64,000 bases of DNA from the NCBI GenBank assembly GCA_044506885.1, contig JBIQKC010000004.1:1-64000 (forward strand). Reading direction: 5' to 3'. Both the position numbers and the translations under genes were made by a program. Positions 35,353 through 43,512 of this stretch are shown here, piece after piece; position 1 is the first letter of the stretch; every line of letters begins with the position of its first letter. The stretch is from Croceibacterium_A sp044506885 (GTDB lineage: Bacteria; Pseudomonadota; Alphaproteobacteria; Sphingomonadales; Sphingomonadaceae). Under the pieces are notes generated by a model. The model saw only the letters and a program-made list of their open reading frames with translations, was not told where the DNA came from and searched no databases.

Positions 35353-35652
35353 TCAGACGCCGGTAATGAGCAGGTCGATGGCGCGAACGATCTCGAGGCG
35401 GCAAGCCTCGAGCGAGCCGAGCGCTGGGCCGAGATCGCGCTTGTTCACAGCCGAAGCGGTTTGGGTAAGCAGCATGTACTCCCGATTGTCGTAGGAGACG
35501 ACCGGATTGAGGTGCCCTGTCGGCGAAGGCGCGTCGGCAATCGGTATGAGGGGGATCACGAAGCGAGTCTCGATGTGGTCGAGCAGGTCGGACTGACAAT
35601 CGACCACCAGCCGACGATGGCGAGCGAGCCTATGGATGTCGAACTGCGACAC
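35353..35652 (-). CDS. ccdB: CcdB family type II toxin
   Basis: The 99-residue protein matches CcdB, which poisons DNA gyrase by trapping it on cut DNA. It starts SQFDIHRL and includes VVDCQSDLLDHIETRFVIPLIP, then a YMLLTQTASAV strand and a C-terminal helix ending LLITGV. The extreme C-terminus of CcdB is the gyrase-contacting part and keeps a final Gly-Val. The start is GTG 35652, two bases after the ccdA stop. Length is normal, with no disruption, so the toxin is probably active. Confidence 0.9.
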   Translation of the reverse strand: MSQFDIHRLARHRRLVVDCQSDLLDHIETRFVIPLIPIADAPSPTGHLNPVVSYDNREYMLLTQTASAVNKRDLGPALGSLEACRLEIVRAIDLLITGV

Positions 35653-35654
35653 TT

Positions 35655-35909
35655 TTAGAAAAGGCGATAGTCTTCGAGCGGCAAACCGTTCGCCTCGATG
35701 TAGCGATTGAAACTCTCCATCGCCTCCTGGTTCTCTTCCTTCCAGCGACGCGCGCGCTCCTCGGCGAGCGTGGCAACCAGCCCGCGTTCGCAAGCTTGCG
35801 AGATATTGATGCCCAGTTCGCGCGCTTCGGCGAGGTGGGCGCCGTCGAGCGAGACGTTGGTGGGTCGCCGGGCAGACTTGTGCGTTCGGTGCGGAATATT
35901 CATGCGCAT
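35655..35909 (-). CDS. ccdA: CcdA family type II antitoxin
   Basis: The 84-residue protein has the two-part CcdA layout. An N-terminal ribbon-helix-helix segment (ARRPTNVSLDGAHLAEARELGINIS) binds operator DNA. A flexible C-terminal tail (WKEENQEAMESFNRYIEANGLPLEDYRLF) wraps CcdB; its W..EN..A..S/N pattern is diagnostic. The start may be ATG 35909 or ATG 35903. No ribosome binding site is visible, so translation may be leaderless. A palindrome pair overlaps the start codon. Confidence 0.92.
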   Translation of the reverse strand: MRMNIPHRTHKSARRPTNVSLDGAHLAEARELGINISQACERGLVATLAEERARRWKEENQEAMESFNRYIEANGLPLEDYRLF

Positions 35910-35922
35910 AGGATATGCGCAT
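35902..35922 (-). promoter_or_regulatory. Putative autoregulatory operator of ccdAB
   Basis: Two copies of the self-complementary octamer ATGCGCAT (35902-35909 and 35915-35922) lie five bases apart, 13 bases centre to centre. The first contains the ccdA start codon. Ribbon-helix-helix antitoxins bind paired short palindromes of this kind. Confidence 0.6.
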
Positions 35923-35946
35923 CAGGCATGTTCCGCAAGACGCCGA

Positions 35947-36354
35947 TCAGTCGCCTGTCTCCTCGAACCTCAACCTGCCGGCCACGCGCGCTTTGCCGGT
36001 GTCGCGGGTGTGGTTGATGCCGTCGACCACGGCGACGTCGGGGAAGTCGTGGTAGGGGCTGAGGCCGAGGCAGGCGACGTTGACGCCGTAGGTATCCGGA
36101 TCGGAGCGGCGCCGGTGGAAGGTGTAGGAGCCGCAGCGCGAGCAGAACCAGTGCCGCGCGACGCCGGTGTTGAACCGGTAGAGCGTCAGCAGGTCCTCGC
36201 CTTCCACTATCGTCAGGGCGGCGAGCGGCGCGCCGACGGTGACCGCGCCTTTCATTGCGCAGATCGAGCAGTCGCACCGCGCGCCGCGCAGCGGCTCTTC
36301 CAGCTCGACCGTGAATCTCACCGCGCCGCAATGGCACGCGCCGTCTCTCACCAT
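35947..36354 (-). CDS. GFA family zinc protein (S-hydroxymethylglutathione-type fold)
   Basis: The 135-residue protein has the GFA/Mss4-like zinc pattern: GACHCGAVRF, CDCSIC, and WFCSRCGSYTF. These give the two Cys clusters for structural and active-site zinc. DGINH and the beta-rich C-terminus are also typical. The family was named for glutathione-dependent formaldehyde activation, but most members are uncharacterised. The start ATG 36354 overlaps the end of the upstream hydroxylase gene by seven bases. An alternative ATG at 36378 adds eight residues. Confidence 0.86.
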   Translation of the reverse strand: MVRDGACHCGAVRFTVELEEPLRGARCDCSICAMKGAVTVGAPLAALTIVEGEDLLTLYRFNTGVARHWFCSRCGSYTFHRRRSDPDTYGVNVACLGLSPYHDFPDVAVVDGINHTRDTGKARVAGRLRFEETGD

Positions 36355-36983
36355 CCCCAGGGCTTCTCCCGATACCATTTGGTTATCACGTATTTCACGC
36401 CCTTGCGCACCTTCATGCCATGATGGAGCGTGGCGGCGTTGAGCGTGCCGTCGGGGCGGTGGTTGTTCCAGCACACCAGCTTGCCGGCGTCGGGGCGAAA
36501 CATCTTGTCGACGACCTTGAAGCGCGTCGCGCCGCCAGCCTCGACATCGTTGAGATAGACCATGAAGGTCCAGGTGCGTTGCCCGGCGACCGAGCAGAAT
36601 TGCTGGAAATCCTGCCCGCCCGGTTCGAAGTAGTCGGTGTGGGCTTTGAATTCCTGCCCCACGGCATAGCGCTGGCCCTGCACCGGCTCGCCGTGAGCCG
36701 GATCGATGCCGTTGAGCGCGAAGAGCAGTCCCTCCAGTTCGCGCACGGCGGGCTCTTCGGCCGGCAGATCGCAGGTTTCGCTGGTGCGGAAGTAGTGGTC
36801 GCCGTTGGGATCGGCGATGGTCGAGGGGCGGCGGTCCTGCTCTATCAGGGCGATGAGCGCGGCGCACAGGGCCGGCGACAGGAAGCCGGGCCGGTCGAAC
36901 AGTTCGGCGCGCGGCGTGGGGACGCGGCGCATGCCGGGGTAGGCCAGCAGAGTCTCGGCAGTGGTTGCGCCCGGATTCGCCAT
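36348..36983 (-). CDS. 2OG-Fe(II) oxygenase, prolyl 4-hydroxylase type
   Basis: The 211-residue protein matches the prolyl 4-hydroxylase alpha-subunit catalytic domain. The iron ligands are His115 and Asp117 in FKAHTDYF and a distal His at 187/188 in ATLHHGM, with a downstream Lys for 2-oxoglutarate (about 194-197). FMVYLNDVEAGGATRF forms the core strand. The substrate in bacteria is unknown, though EF-Tu is a known target for some. It overlaps the GFA gene, so the two are co-translated. Confidence 0.88.
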   Translation of the reverse strand: MANPGATTAETLLAYPGMRRVPTPRAELFDRPGFLSPALCAALIALIEQDRRPSTIADPNGDHYFRTSETCDLPAEEPAVRELEGLLFALNGIDPAHGEPVQGQRYAVGQEFKAHTDYFEPGGQDFQQFCSVAGQRTWTFMVYLNDVEAGGATRFKVVDKMFRPDAGKLVCWNNHRPDGTLNAATLHHGMKVRKGVKYVITKWYREKPWGW

Positions 36984-37163
36984 GCGCCGACAATAGCCGC
37001 CGAACAGAGCGTAAGATAGTTGCGCGAGCCGCTTTGCGGGCCAACATTTCGCTTTGCTTGGCGAGCCGCATGTGCAACAGGCTCGCCCCCGCGCCGAACG
37101 GGCTTGACGGCCCGGCGCGGCTGCCTGACAGCCGCCCTCGCACAGCGTGGCGGCATGGGTTGC

Positions 37164-37241
37164 GGCGATTGTAGCTCAGTTGGTTAGAGCGCCGGTTTGT
37201 GGTACCGGAGGTCGCGGGTTCGGATCCCGTCAATCGCCCCA
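37164..37241 (+). tRNA. tRNA-His (GTG)
   Basis: The acceptor stem GCGATTG/CAATCGC is extended by an encoded G at -1 opposite C73, the canonical identity element for histidyl-tRNA synthetase. The anticodon loop TTTGTGG carries GTG. D-arm AGCTCAGTTGGTTAGAGC, T-loop GTTCGGATC, and CCA is encoded. A subset of Alphaproteobacteria have lost G-1; this lineage has not. Confidence 0.96.
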
Positions 37242-37286
37242 TTCCCCCTTCTTCTGGCCGCCTGCGAGACCCTTGGGGACAACGGC

Positions 37287-38351
37287 ATGGCGGCTTTCTG
37301 GACCGAACCGGATTTCGACGAGCACGAGCTGGTGCAGTTCGTACAGGACCGGGCCTCCGGCCTTTCGGCAATCGTCGCGCTGCATTCGACCCATCTTGGC
37401 CCGGCGGCCGGGGGAACCCGCTTCTGGCATTACGCCCGGCCCGAAGGCGCGATGCGCGATGCGCTGCGGCTGAGCCGGGGCATGAGCTACAAGAATGCGA
37501 TGGCGGGGCTGCCGATGGGCGGCGGCAAGGCGGTGGTGCTGCTCGATGCCGACCGGACCAGGACCCCAGGGATGCTGGCGGCGTTCGGCGATGCGGTCGA
37601 GGCGCTCGGCGGCCGCTACGTGACGGCCGAGGACGTCGGCGCGCGCGAGGCGGACATGGTCGCCATTGGCGAGCGGACCCGGCATGTCTGCGGGCTGCCG
37701 GTCGCGGATGGGAACGCGGGCGGCGATCCGGGGCCGTTCACCGCGCACGGCATCTACCTCGGCATCAAGGCGGCGGTGGCGCACAAGCTGGGCCGCGACG
37801 ACATGCGGGGCGTGCATGTGGCGTTGCAGGGCTGCGGCAGCGTGGGCGGCGGCGCGGCGCGGCTGCTGGCGCGCGACGGGGCGCGGCTGACGGTGGCGGA
37901 CATCGAACCCGCGAAGGCCGAGGCGCTGGCGGTCGAAACCGGCGGGAAAGCAGTGGCGGCGGACGCGATCATGGGCACGGCCTGCGACGTGTTCAGCCCC
38001 AACGCGCTGGGGGCGATTCTCGACGACGACGGCATCGCCCGGCTCGATTGCGCGATCGTGGCCGGCGGGGCGAACAACCAGCTCGCACGGCGCGAGCACG
38101 GCGCGAAGCTGGCGGAGCGGGGGATTCTCTATGCGCCGGATTATGTCATCAACGCCGGGGGGATCATCAACGTCAGCCTCGAATACCTCGGCCGGCGTGA
38201 CGGGACGCCGTTCGACACCGCCGAAGTGCTGCGCCGCATCGGGGAGATTCCCGCCCGGCTGCGCGCGATCTGGGAGGAGAGCGAGGCCGGCGGCCTGTCC
38301 GCCGACGTGGTCGCGGACCGGATGGCGCAGCGGCTGATCGGTCGGGCCTGA
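37287..38351 (+). CDS. Glu/Leu/Phe/Val dehydrogenase (leucine dehydrogenase-like)
   Basis: The 354-residue enzyme reversibly deaminates a branched or aromatic amino acid with NAD. It shows STHLGPAAGGTRFW, the catalytic lysine region SYKNAMAGLPMGGGKAVV, TAEDVGAREADM, the nucleotide fold LQGCGSVGGGAARLLARDGARLTVADIE, and ANNQLA with INAGGIINVSLEY. Length matches leucine/valine/phenylalanine dehydrogenases rather than the roughly 450-residue glutamate enzymes. Which amino acid is used cannot be settled from sequence. The gene lies 45 bases after tRNA-His and may share its transcript. Confidence 0.88.
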   Translation: MAAFWTEPDFDEHELVQFVQDRASGLSAIVALHSTHLGPAAGGTRFWHYARPEGAMRDALRLSRGMSYKNAMAGLPMGGGKAVVLLDADRTRTPGMLAAFGDAVEALGGRYVTAEDVGAREADMVAIGERTRHVCGLPVADGNAGGDPGPFTAHGIYLGIKAAVAHKLGRDDMRGVHVALQGCGSVGGGAARLLARDGARLTVADIEPAKAEALAVETGGKAVAADAIMGTACDVFSPNALGAILDDDGIARLDCAIVAGGANNQLARREHGAKLAERGILYAPDYVINAGGIINVSLEYLGRRDGTPFDTAEVLRRIGEIPARLRAIWEESEAGGLSADVVADRMAQRLIGRA

Positions 38352-38363
38352 AACTACTATTCG

Positions 38364-38392
38364 TTGACAAAGTCCGATTCCTGTCCTTCACC
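38364..38392 (+). promoter_or_regulatory. Candidate promoter of the ccm operon
   Basis: A perfect -35 TTGACA at 38364-38369 is followed 17 bases later by a weak -10 (TTCACC). It lies 56 bases before ccmC. Confidence 0.35.
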
Positions 38393-38447
38393 CTTGCCCG
38401 GCGGGGCGGCACCTGCCAAAGCGGCGCGAACTAGCGCCTGACGGACC

Positions 38448-39170
38448 ATGCACGGCTTCGCCAATCCTGCCCGCTTCCTGAGAATCGCCCGCTGGTTGAC
38501 GCCGGCGCTGCTGCTGTCGGGGCTGGCGCTGGCGAGCGGGGCAGTGGCCTGGGGCCTGTTCGGCCCGGTTCCGCCCGACCGCCTGATGGGCGATACGGTG
38601 CGGATTCTGTTCATCCATGTGCCTTCCGCGTGGCTCGGCATGGGGGGCTGGACCGCCATCGCCATCGCCAGCGCGGTGGAGCTGGTCTGGCGTCACCCGC
38701 TGGCCGGAATCGCCGCGCGGGCCTGCGCTGCGCCGGGCGCGGTGTTCACCGCCGTGTGCCTCGCCTCCGGCTCGATCTGGGGCCGCCCGACCTGGGGCAC
38801 GTGGTGGGTGTGGGACGGGCGGCTGACATCGATGCTGGTGCTGCTGTTCCTCTACTTCGGCTATATCGCGCTGTCGGGCGCGGTGGCGCGGGAGGGCGCG
38901 TCGAGCCGGATCGTGGCGATCTTCGGGCTGGTGGGAGCGATCAACGTGCCGATCATCAACCGCTCGGTCGTGTGGTGGAACTCGCTGCACCAGCCGCCGA
39001 GCCTGACGATGGGCAACTCCACCATCGATCCGGTGTACCTGACGCCGCTGCTGATCGGGACGCTGGGCTTCAGCCTGCTGTTCGGCGGCGTGGTGCTGGC
39101 GCGGATGCGCGCGCTGCTGGCCGAAATCCAGGCCGAGGCGCGGCTGCGGCGCAAGGCGCTGGAAGCCTGA
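38448..39170 (+). CDS. ccmC: Heme exporter/handling protein CcmC
   Basis: The 240-residue six-helix membrane protein loads heme onto CcmE during cytochrome c maturation. The tryptophan-rich WGTWWVWDGRLTS motif faces the periplasm. Conserved His residues flank it (FIHVPSAW and NSLHQPPS). It opens the operon here; ccmA and ccmB, the usual partners, are not upstream. The stop shares one base with ccmD. Confidence 0.95.
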   Translation: MHGFANPARFLRIARWLTPALLLSGLALASGAVAWGLFGPVPPDRLMGDTVRILFIHVPSAWLGMGGWTAIAIASAVELVWRHPLAGIAARACAAPGAVFTAVCLASGSIWGRPTWGTWWVWDGRLTSMLVLLFLYFGYIALSGAVAREGASSRIVAIFGLVGAINVPIINRSVVWWNSLHQPPSLTMGNSTIDPVYLTPLLIGTLGFSLLFGGVVLARMRALLAEIQAEARLRRKALEA

Positions 39171-39310
39171 TGCGCGAAGGGCTCGACCAGTGGACCTTCG
39201 TCCTTGCCGCCTACGCGGTGACGGTGCTGGCGACGCTGGCGCTGGTCGGCTGGAGCTGGCTGGCGATGCGCGCGGCCGAGCGGCGGCGGGGAAAGGCGCG
39301 GGAGAAATGA
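39170..39310 (+). CDS. ccmD: Heme exporter protein CcmD
   Basis: The 46-residue protein has a single transmembrane helix (about 9-33) and a basic Arg/Lys tail. It helps release holo-CcmE from the CcmABC complex. Identity rests on size, topology and position between ccmC and ccmE. It overlaps both neighbours (one base with ccmC, four with ccmE). Confidence 0.85.
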   Translation: MREGLDQWTFVLAAYAVTVLATLALVGWSWLAMRAAERRRGKAREK

Positions 39311-39765
39311 ACGCGGCGTTCAAACCCAAGCACCAGCGACTGGTGCTGGTCGCGATCGCGCTGGTGGCGCTGGTCGGCGCGGGGCTGCTGGCGGCATGGG
39401 CGCTGCGCAACCAGGCGAGCTATTTCTACGTGCCGAGCGACATGGCCGCCGCTCCGCCCGCGGTGGGGCAGGCGGTGCGGCTGGGCGGCATGGTCGAGGC
39501 GGGATCGCTGCGCATGCGGCCCGACGGCGTGACGGTCGATTTCGTCGTCGGTGACGGCGAGGCGCGCATTCCGGTGGTCTTTGCCGGCATCCTGCCCGAC
39601 CTGTTCGTGGAAGGGTCGGGCGTGGTGGCGGAAGGTTCCCTCCAGGCCGACGGCACGTTCAGGGCCGACGAACTGCTCGCCAAGCATGACGAGAACTACA
39701 TGCCGCGCGAACTGGAGGACATGACCGAGGCGCAGAAGCGCCAGGCGGTCGCGGAAACCGAATGA
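39307..39765 (+). CDS. ccmE: Cytochrome c maturation heme chaperone CcmE
   Basis: The 152-residue protein has an N-terminal membrane anchor (about 11-33) and a periplasmic beta-barrel. His127 in LLAKHDENYMP is the heme-attaching residue, with Tyr131 in the HxxxY motif. This is the standard form of CcmE. It overlaps ccmD and ccmF by four bases each. Confidence 0.95.
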   Translation: MNAAFKPKHQRLVLVAIALVALVGAGLLAAWALRNQASYFYVPSDMAAAPPAVGQAVRLGGMVEAGSLRMRPDGVTVDFVVGDGEARIPVVFAGILPDLFVEGSGVVAEGSLQADGTFRADELLAKHDENYMPRELEDMTEAQKRQAVAETE

Positions 39766-41717
39766 TCGCCGAGCTGGGCCTTGCCGCATTGTGGCTCGCC
39801 GCCGCGCTTGCCGGGCTGCAACTGCTGGCCGGGGCGGCGGGCGTGGCGCGGGCGGATTCGCCGCTGGCGGCGCTGGCGCGCCCGGCGGCGCTGGTCCAGG
39901 CGCTGCTGTGCGCGCTGTCGTTCGGCGCGTTGATCCTGCTGTTCGTCCGCTCCGACATGTCGGTGGCGCTGGTGGCGAACAATTCGCATTCGGCCAAGCC
40001 GTTCATCTTCAAGTTCGCCGGCGCATGGAGCAACCACGAAGGCTCCATGATGCTGTGGATCACGGTCATGGCGCTGGCCGGCGGGCTGATCGCGCTGGTC
40101 GAGCGGCGGCTGCCGGAAAGGACCATGTTGGCGACGCTGGCGGCGCAGGCTTTCGTCGCCGCAGGCTTCTACGCCTTCATCCTGCTCAGTTCCAACCCGT
40201 TCGAGCGGCTGAATCCGGCCCCGGCCGACGGCATGGGGCTGAACCCGCTGTTGCAGGACATCGGCGTCGCGATGCACCCGCCGACGCTCTATGTCGGCTA
40301 TGTCGGGCTGTCGGTGGCGTTCAGCTTCGCGGTGGGCGCGCTGCTGACGCGGCAGGTGACGCCGGACTTCGCGCGGGTGATGCGCCCGTGGGTGCTGGGC
40401 GCGTGGGTGTTCCTGACGCTGGGCATCACGGCGGGCAGCTACTGGGCCTATTACGAGCTTGGCTGGGGCGGCTGGTGGTTCTGGGACCCGGTCGAGAACG
40501 CCAGCCTGATGCCGTGGCTTGCGGCGACCGCGCTGCTCCATTCGGCGAGCGTGCTGGCGTCGCGCGACGCGCTGCGGACATGGACCATCCTGCTGGGCGT
40601 GGTCGGCTTCTCGATGAGCATGCTCGGCACCTTCCTGGTGCGGTCGGGCATCCTGACCAGCGTCCACGCCTTCGCCGTGGACCCGACGCGAGGCGCGTTC
40701 ATCCTGGTGCTGCTGGCGCTCTACATCGGCGGCGCGCTGGTGCTGTTCGCCATGCGCGCAGGGACAGTCGCCGAAGGCGAGCGCTTCGCCCTGCTGAGCC
40801 GCGAAGGCGCGCTGGTGGTGAACAACGTGGCGCTGTCGGCGATCCTCGCCATCGTGCTGCTCGGCACGCTCTATCCGCTGCTGACCGAATCTTTCGGCGT
40901 GCGGGTTTCGGTCGGGCCGCCCTATTTCAATCCGGTCGGCGCGATCTTCTTTTTCCCGATGCTGGCGGTGCTGGCGGTGGGGCCGCTGCTGCGCTGGCGC
41001 AAGGACGATTTCGCGCGCGTGACGAAGCCGGCGATCGCCGTCGCGGCGATCGGCGCGGCGGCGCTGGCGGCGGCGCTGGCGCTGGGCATGGCGCTGCTGC
41101 CGGTGCTGGGGATGGCCTTTGCCGCGGCGGTGGCGGTAGGCAGCGTGCTGCCGCTGGCGGGACGCTCGCTGCGCCGGACGCCGTTGGCGACGTGGGGCAT
41201 GGTCGTGGCGCATCTGGGCGTGGCGGTGGCGCTGTTCGGCATGGCGGCGGATACCGCGTTCGTGAAGGAACGGCTGGTCGCGGCGCGCGCGGGCGAGACG
41301 ACCACGGTGGGCCCGTGGGAGGTGACGCTGCAATCGGTCATGCCGGTGGCTGGCCCCAACTGGACAGCGCTGGAGGCGCGGCTGGAGGCAAGCTACAAAG
41401 GCGGCGAGCCGCGGATCGTCGCGCCGCACGCGGCGAGCTTCTGGGCACCGCCGCAGGAGACCAGCGAATCGCAGCTCCTGACCCGCTGGAATGGGCAGCT
41501 CTACGCAGTCATCGGCGGCGAGGCGCCCGACGAGGAGGAAGGCGAACGCTGGCAGATCCGGCTGTGGTGGAAGCCGTTCGTGACCTGGATCTGGTATGGC
41601 GGCGTGCTGATCGCGCTGGGCGGCGCGCTGGCGCTGGTCGGGCGCGTGGCGAGCGACCTGAAACGCCGCCGGCTGCTGGCGGAAGGCGAGGCGGATGCGG
41701 TGGAGGATGCCGCATGA
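39762..41717 (+). CDS. ccmF: Heme lyase subunit CcmF
   Basis: The 651-residue membrane protein attaches heme to apocytochrome c. The many hydrophobic helices surround the WWD-type motif in GWGGWWFWDPVENASLMPW. The conserved NNSHSAKPFIFKFAGAWSNHEGSMMLW, with its histidine, and VAMHPPTLY segments are present. Length is normal. It overlaps ccmE and ccmG by four bases, implying tight coupling. Confidence 0.96.
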   Translation: MIAELGLAALWLAAALAGLQLLAGAAGVARADSPLAALARPAALVQALLCALSFGALILLFVRSDMSVALVANNSHSAKPFIFKFAGAWSNHEGSMMLWITVMALAGGLIALVERRLPERTMLATLAAQAFVAAGFYAFILLSSNPFERLNPAPADGMGLNPLLQDIGVAMHPPTLYVGYVGLSVAFSFAVGALLTRQVTPDFARVMRPWVLGAWVFLTLGITAGSYWAYYELGWGGWWFWDPVENASLMPWLAATALLHSASVLASRDALRTWTILLGVVGFSMSMLGTFLVRSGILTSVHAFAVDPTRGAFILVLLALYIGGALVLFAMRAGTVAEGERFALLSREGALVVNNVALSAILAIVLLGTLYPLLTESFGVRVSVGPPYFNPVGAIFFFPMLAVLAVGPLLRWRKDDFARVTKPAIAVAAIGAAALAAALALGMALLPVLGMAFAAAVAVGSVLPLAGRSLRRTPLATWGMVVAHLGVAVALFGMAADTAFVKERLVAARAGETTTVGPWEVTLQSVMPVAGPNWTALEARLEASYKGGEPRIVAPHAASFWAPPQETSESQLLTRWNGQLYAVIGGEAPDEEEGERWQIRLWWKPFVTWIWYGGVLIALGGALALVGRVASDLKRRRLLAEGEADAVEDAA

Positions 41718-42250
41718 TCCGGATGCGGGTTTTCCTGTGGGTGCTGGTGGCGCTGGCCGCGGCGGTCTTCGCGCTGTTCGCCTGGCGGTTGTCGCTGCCG
41801 AAGGACGAATTCGTCGAAAGCGCGATGATCGGCGAGGCGATCCCGGCCTTCGACCTGCCGGCGGCGGTTGCCGACCGGCCGGGCCTGTCGAGCGCCGATC
41901 TCGCCGACGGAAAACCGCGATTGCTCAACGTCTTCGCCAGCTGGTGCATTCCCTGCGCGGCGGAAGCGCCGCAGCTCGCGGCGCTGGAGCGGAGCGGGGC
42001 GGACATCGTCGCCGTGGCCATCCGCGACCGGCCGGAGGACGTGGCGCGCTTCCTCGCCGCGTACGGCAATCCGTTCAGCCGCATCGGCAAGGACGACATC
42101 AGCGAAGTGCAGCTTTCGATCGGCTCTTCGGGCGTGCCGGAGACGTTCGTGATCGATGGCGCGGGCGTGATCCGGTACCAGCACATCGGCGACATCCGCG
42201 ACCGCGACCTGCCGGTGCTGCTGGCCGAATTGCGGAAGGTGGGCGGATGA
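41714..42250 (+). CDS. ccmG: Thiol:disulfide interchange protein CcmG/DsbE
   Basis: The 178-residue membrane-anchored thioredoxin reduces the CxxCH cysteines of apocytochrome c. One N-terminal helix (about 5-24) is followed by the thioredoxin fold with active site WCIPC (Cys78, Cys81), and GVPETFVIDGAGVIRYQHIG with the cis-proline. It overlaps ccmF by four bases and ccmH by four. Confidence 0.94.
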   Translation: MIRMRVFLWVLVALAAAVFALFAWRLSLPKDEFVESAMIGEAIPAFDLPAAVADRPGLSSADLADGKPRLLNVFASWCIPCAAEAPQLAALERSGADIVAVAIRDRPEDVARFLAAYGNPFSRIGKDDISEVQLSIGSSGVPETFVIDGAGVIRYQHIGDIRDRDLPVLLAELRKVGG

Positions 42251-42777
42251 TGGCGCGCTTCCTACCTCATGTTCGTCATTCCCGCGAAAGCGGGAACCCA
42301 GTCAACTCTCTTGCCGCTATGCTCAGAGCCTACTGGATCCCCGCGTTCCGCCTTCGGCAGTGCTTCGCAACCGCGGGGATGACGATGGTGGTCTTGGCCT
42401 CGGTCATGGCGGTCCCGGCGACGGCGCAGGACAGCCTGCCGCCCGCGCCTTATGCCTATCGCCAGCTCGACGATCCGGCGCTGGAGGCCAGGGCGCAGGC
42501 GCTGATGGAAACGCTGCGCTGCCTGAAATGCCAGAGCCAGTCTATCGCCGACAGCGATGCGCCGATGGCGGGCGACATGCGCCATCAGGTGCGCACCCGC
42601 ATCGCCGCCGGGGAAGAGCCGGAAGCGGTGCGCGCCTGGCTGGTCGAGCGCTATGGCGAGTACGTCAGCTACAAGCCCGCGCTCGGTTCCACCACCTGGC
42701 CGCTGTTCGCGGTCCCGCTGCTGCTGCTGGCGCTGGGAGCGGTCATCCTGCGGCGCAGGATCGGAGGGGCGCGATGA
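42247..42777 (+). CDS. ccmH: Cytochrome c maturation protein CcmH (with repeat-encoded N-terminal insert)
   Basis: The 176-residue protein is the thiol-handling part of the heme lyase. Cys92 and Cys95 lie in LRCLKCQSQSIADSDA, and a C-terminal membrane helix (about 150-168) follows. The N-terminus is unusual. Between the first few residues and the hydrophobic signal segment (about 45-60, MTMVVLASVMAVPATAQ) lie about 38 residues reading RHSRESGNP through AYWIPAF. These are the translation of a well-known type of extragenic palindrome (42272-42386). The frame is kept. Whether export still works depends on an internal start or tolerance of the longer leader; ATG codons at about residues 45 and 47 are possible substitutes. 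Confidence 0.9.
   Translation: MMARFLPHVRHSRESGNPVNSLAAMLRAYWIPAFRLRQCFATAGMTMVVLASVMAVPATAQDSLPPAPYAYRQLDDPALEARAQALMETLRCLKCQSQSIADSDAPMAGDMRHQVRTRIAAGEEPEAVRAWLVERYGEYVSYKPALGSTTWPLFAVPLLLLALGAVILRRRIGGAR
42272..42386. repeat. Palindromic repeat inserted in frame at the start of ccmH
   Basis: Left arm CGTCATTCCCGCG with GGGAACCCAGT and right arm ACTGGATCCCCGCG with CGCGGGGATGACG form an inverted repeat with an internal GCGAAAGCGGG hairpin. Elements translating as SRESGNP and WIPAF are widespread in proteobacterial genomes, normally between genes. Confidence 0.85.
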
Positions 42778-43430
42778 CCTGGCTCCTCGCGGTGCTGCTG
42801 GCGCTGGCGGCGCTGGGCGCGGCGGCGCTGGCCATGCGCGGCTCGCGCGCCGGACTGACGACGGTGGCGGCGGCGCTGGCGCTGGGCCTGGCCGGCTATG
42901 CGATGCAGGCGAGCCCGAACGCGCCCGGCGCGCCGGCGCAGGCGGCGGCGAACCGTTCTTCCGAAGCGGGCTGGTCGCTGGTCGAGGCGCGCGGGGAAAT
43001 GATCGCCGACGGGGCGCGGTCGCGCAACCGGATGCTGCTGACGGCCGACGCCTACGCCCGGCAGGGGCGGTATGCGGAAGCGGCGGCGATGCTCGATGGC
43101 GCGGTGGCCGAGAATCCGCGCGATCAGGAGGCGTGGCTGGCGCTGGGCAATGTGCTGGTCGAGCACGCCGAGGGCGCGCTGACCCGGCCCGCGATGCTGG
43201 CCTATCGTCGGGCCGCGGACATCGATTCCGGAGCGCTGGGGCCGGGCTATTTCCTCGGCCTGGCGCTGATCCGGCAGGGGCGTCTGGGCGATGCGCGCGG
43301 GGTGTGGGCCTCGACGCTGGCAAGCGGCGCGCCCGACGCGGCGGGACGCGCGGCGCTGGAGGAACGGCTGGAGCGGCTGGACGGCCTGCTGGCTTCCGGC
43401 GGGCAAATCCCGCAGGCCGCGCCGGAATGA
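42774..43430 (+). CDS. ccmI: CcmI/CycH-type TPR protein of cytochrome c maturation
   Basis: The 218-residue protein has two N-terminal hydrophobic helices (about 3-20 and 27-44) and TPR-like repeats (about 85-190; NRMLLTADAYARQGRYAEAAAMLDGAVAENPRDQEAWLALG). CcmI proteins deliver apocytochrome c to the heme lyase by binding its C-terminal helix. The protein is shorter than E. coli or Rhodobacter CcmI, keeping only a compact TPR region. It overlaps ccmH by four bases and ends the operon. Confidence 0.82.
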   Translation: MTWLLAVLLALAALGAAALAMRGSRAGLTTVAAALALGLAGYAMQASPNAPGAPAQAAANRSSEAGWSLVEARGEMIADGARSRNRMLLTADAYARQGRYAEAAAMLDGAVAENPRDQEAWLALGNVLVEHAEGALTRPAMLAYRRAADIDSGALGPGYFLGLALIRQGRLGDARGVWASTLASGAPDAAGRAALEERLERLDGLLASGGQIPQAAPE

Positions 43431-43512
43431 TCGCCGGCCACATTGCGGGGCCATGCGGCCCCTGCTAGGGGCCACCGCTCGCCGCGCCTGAGTCGCGAAA
43501 AGGGGCATCCCG

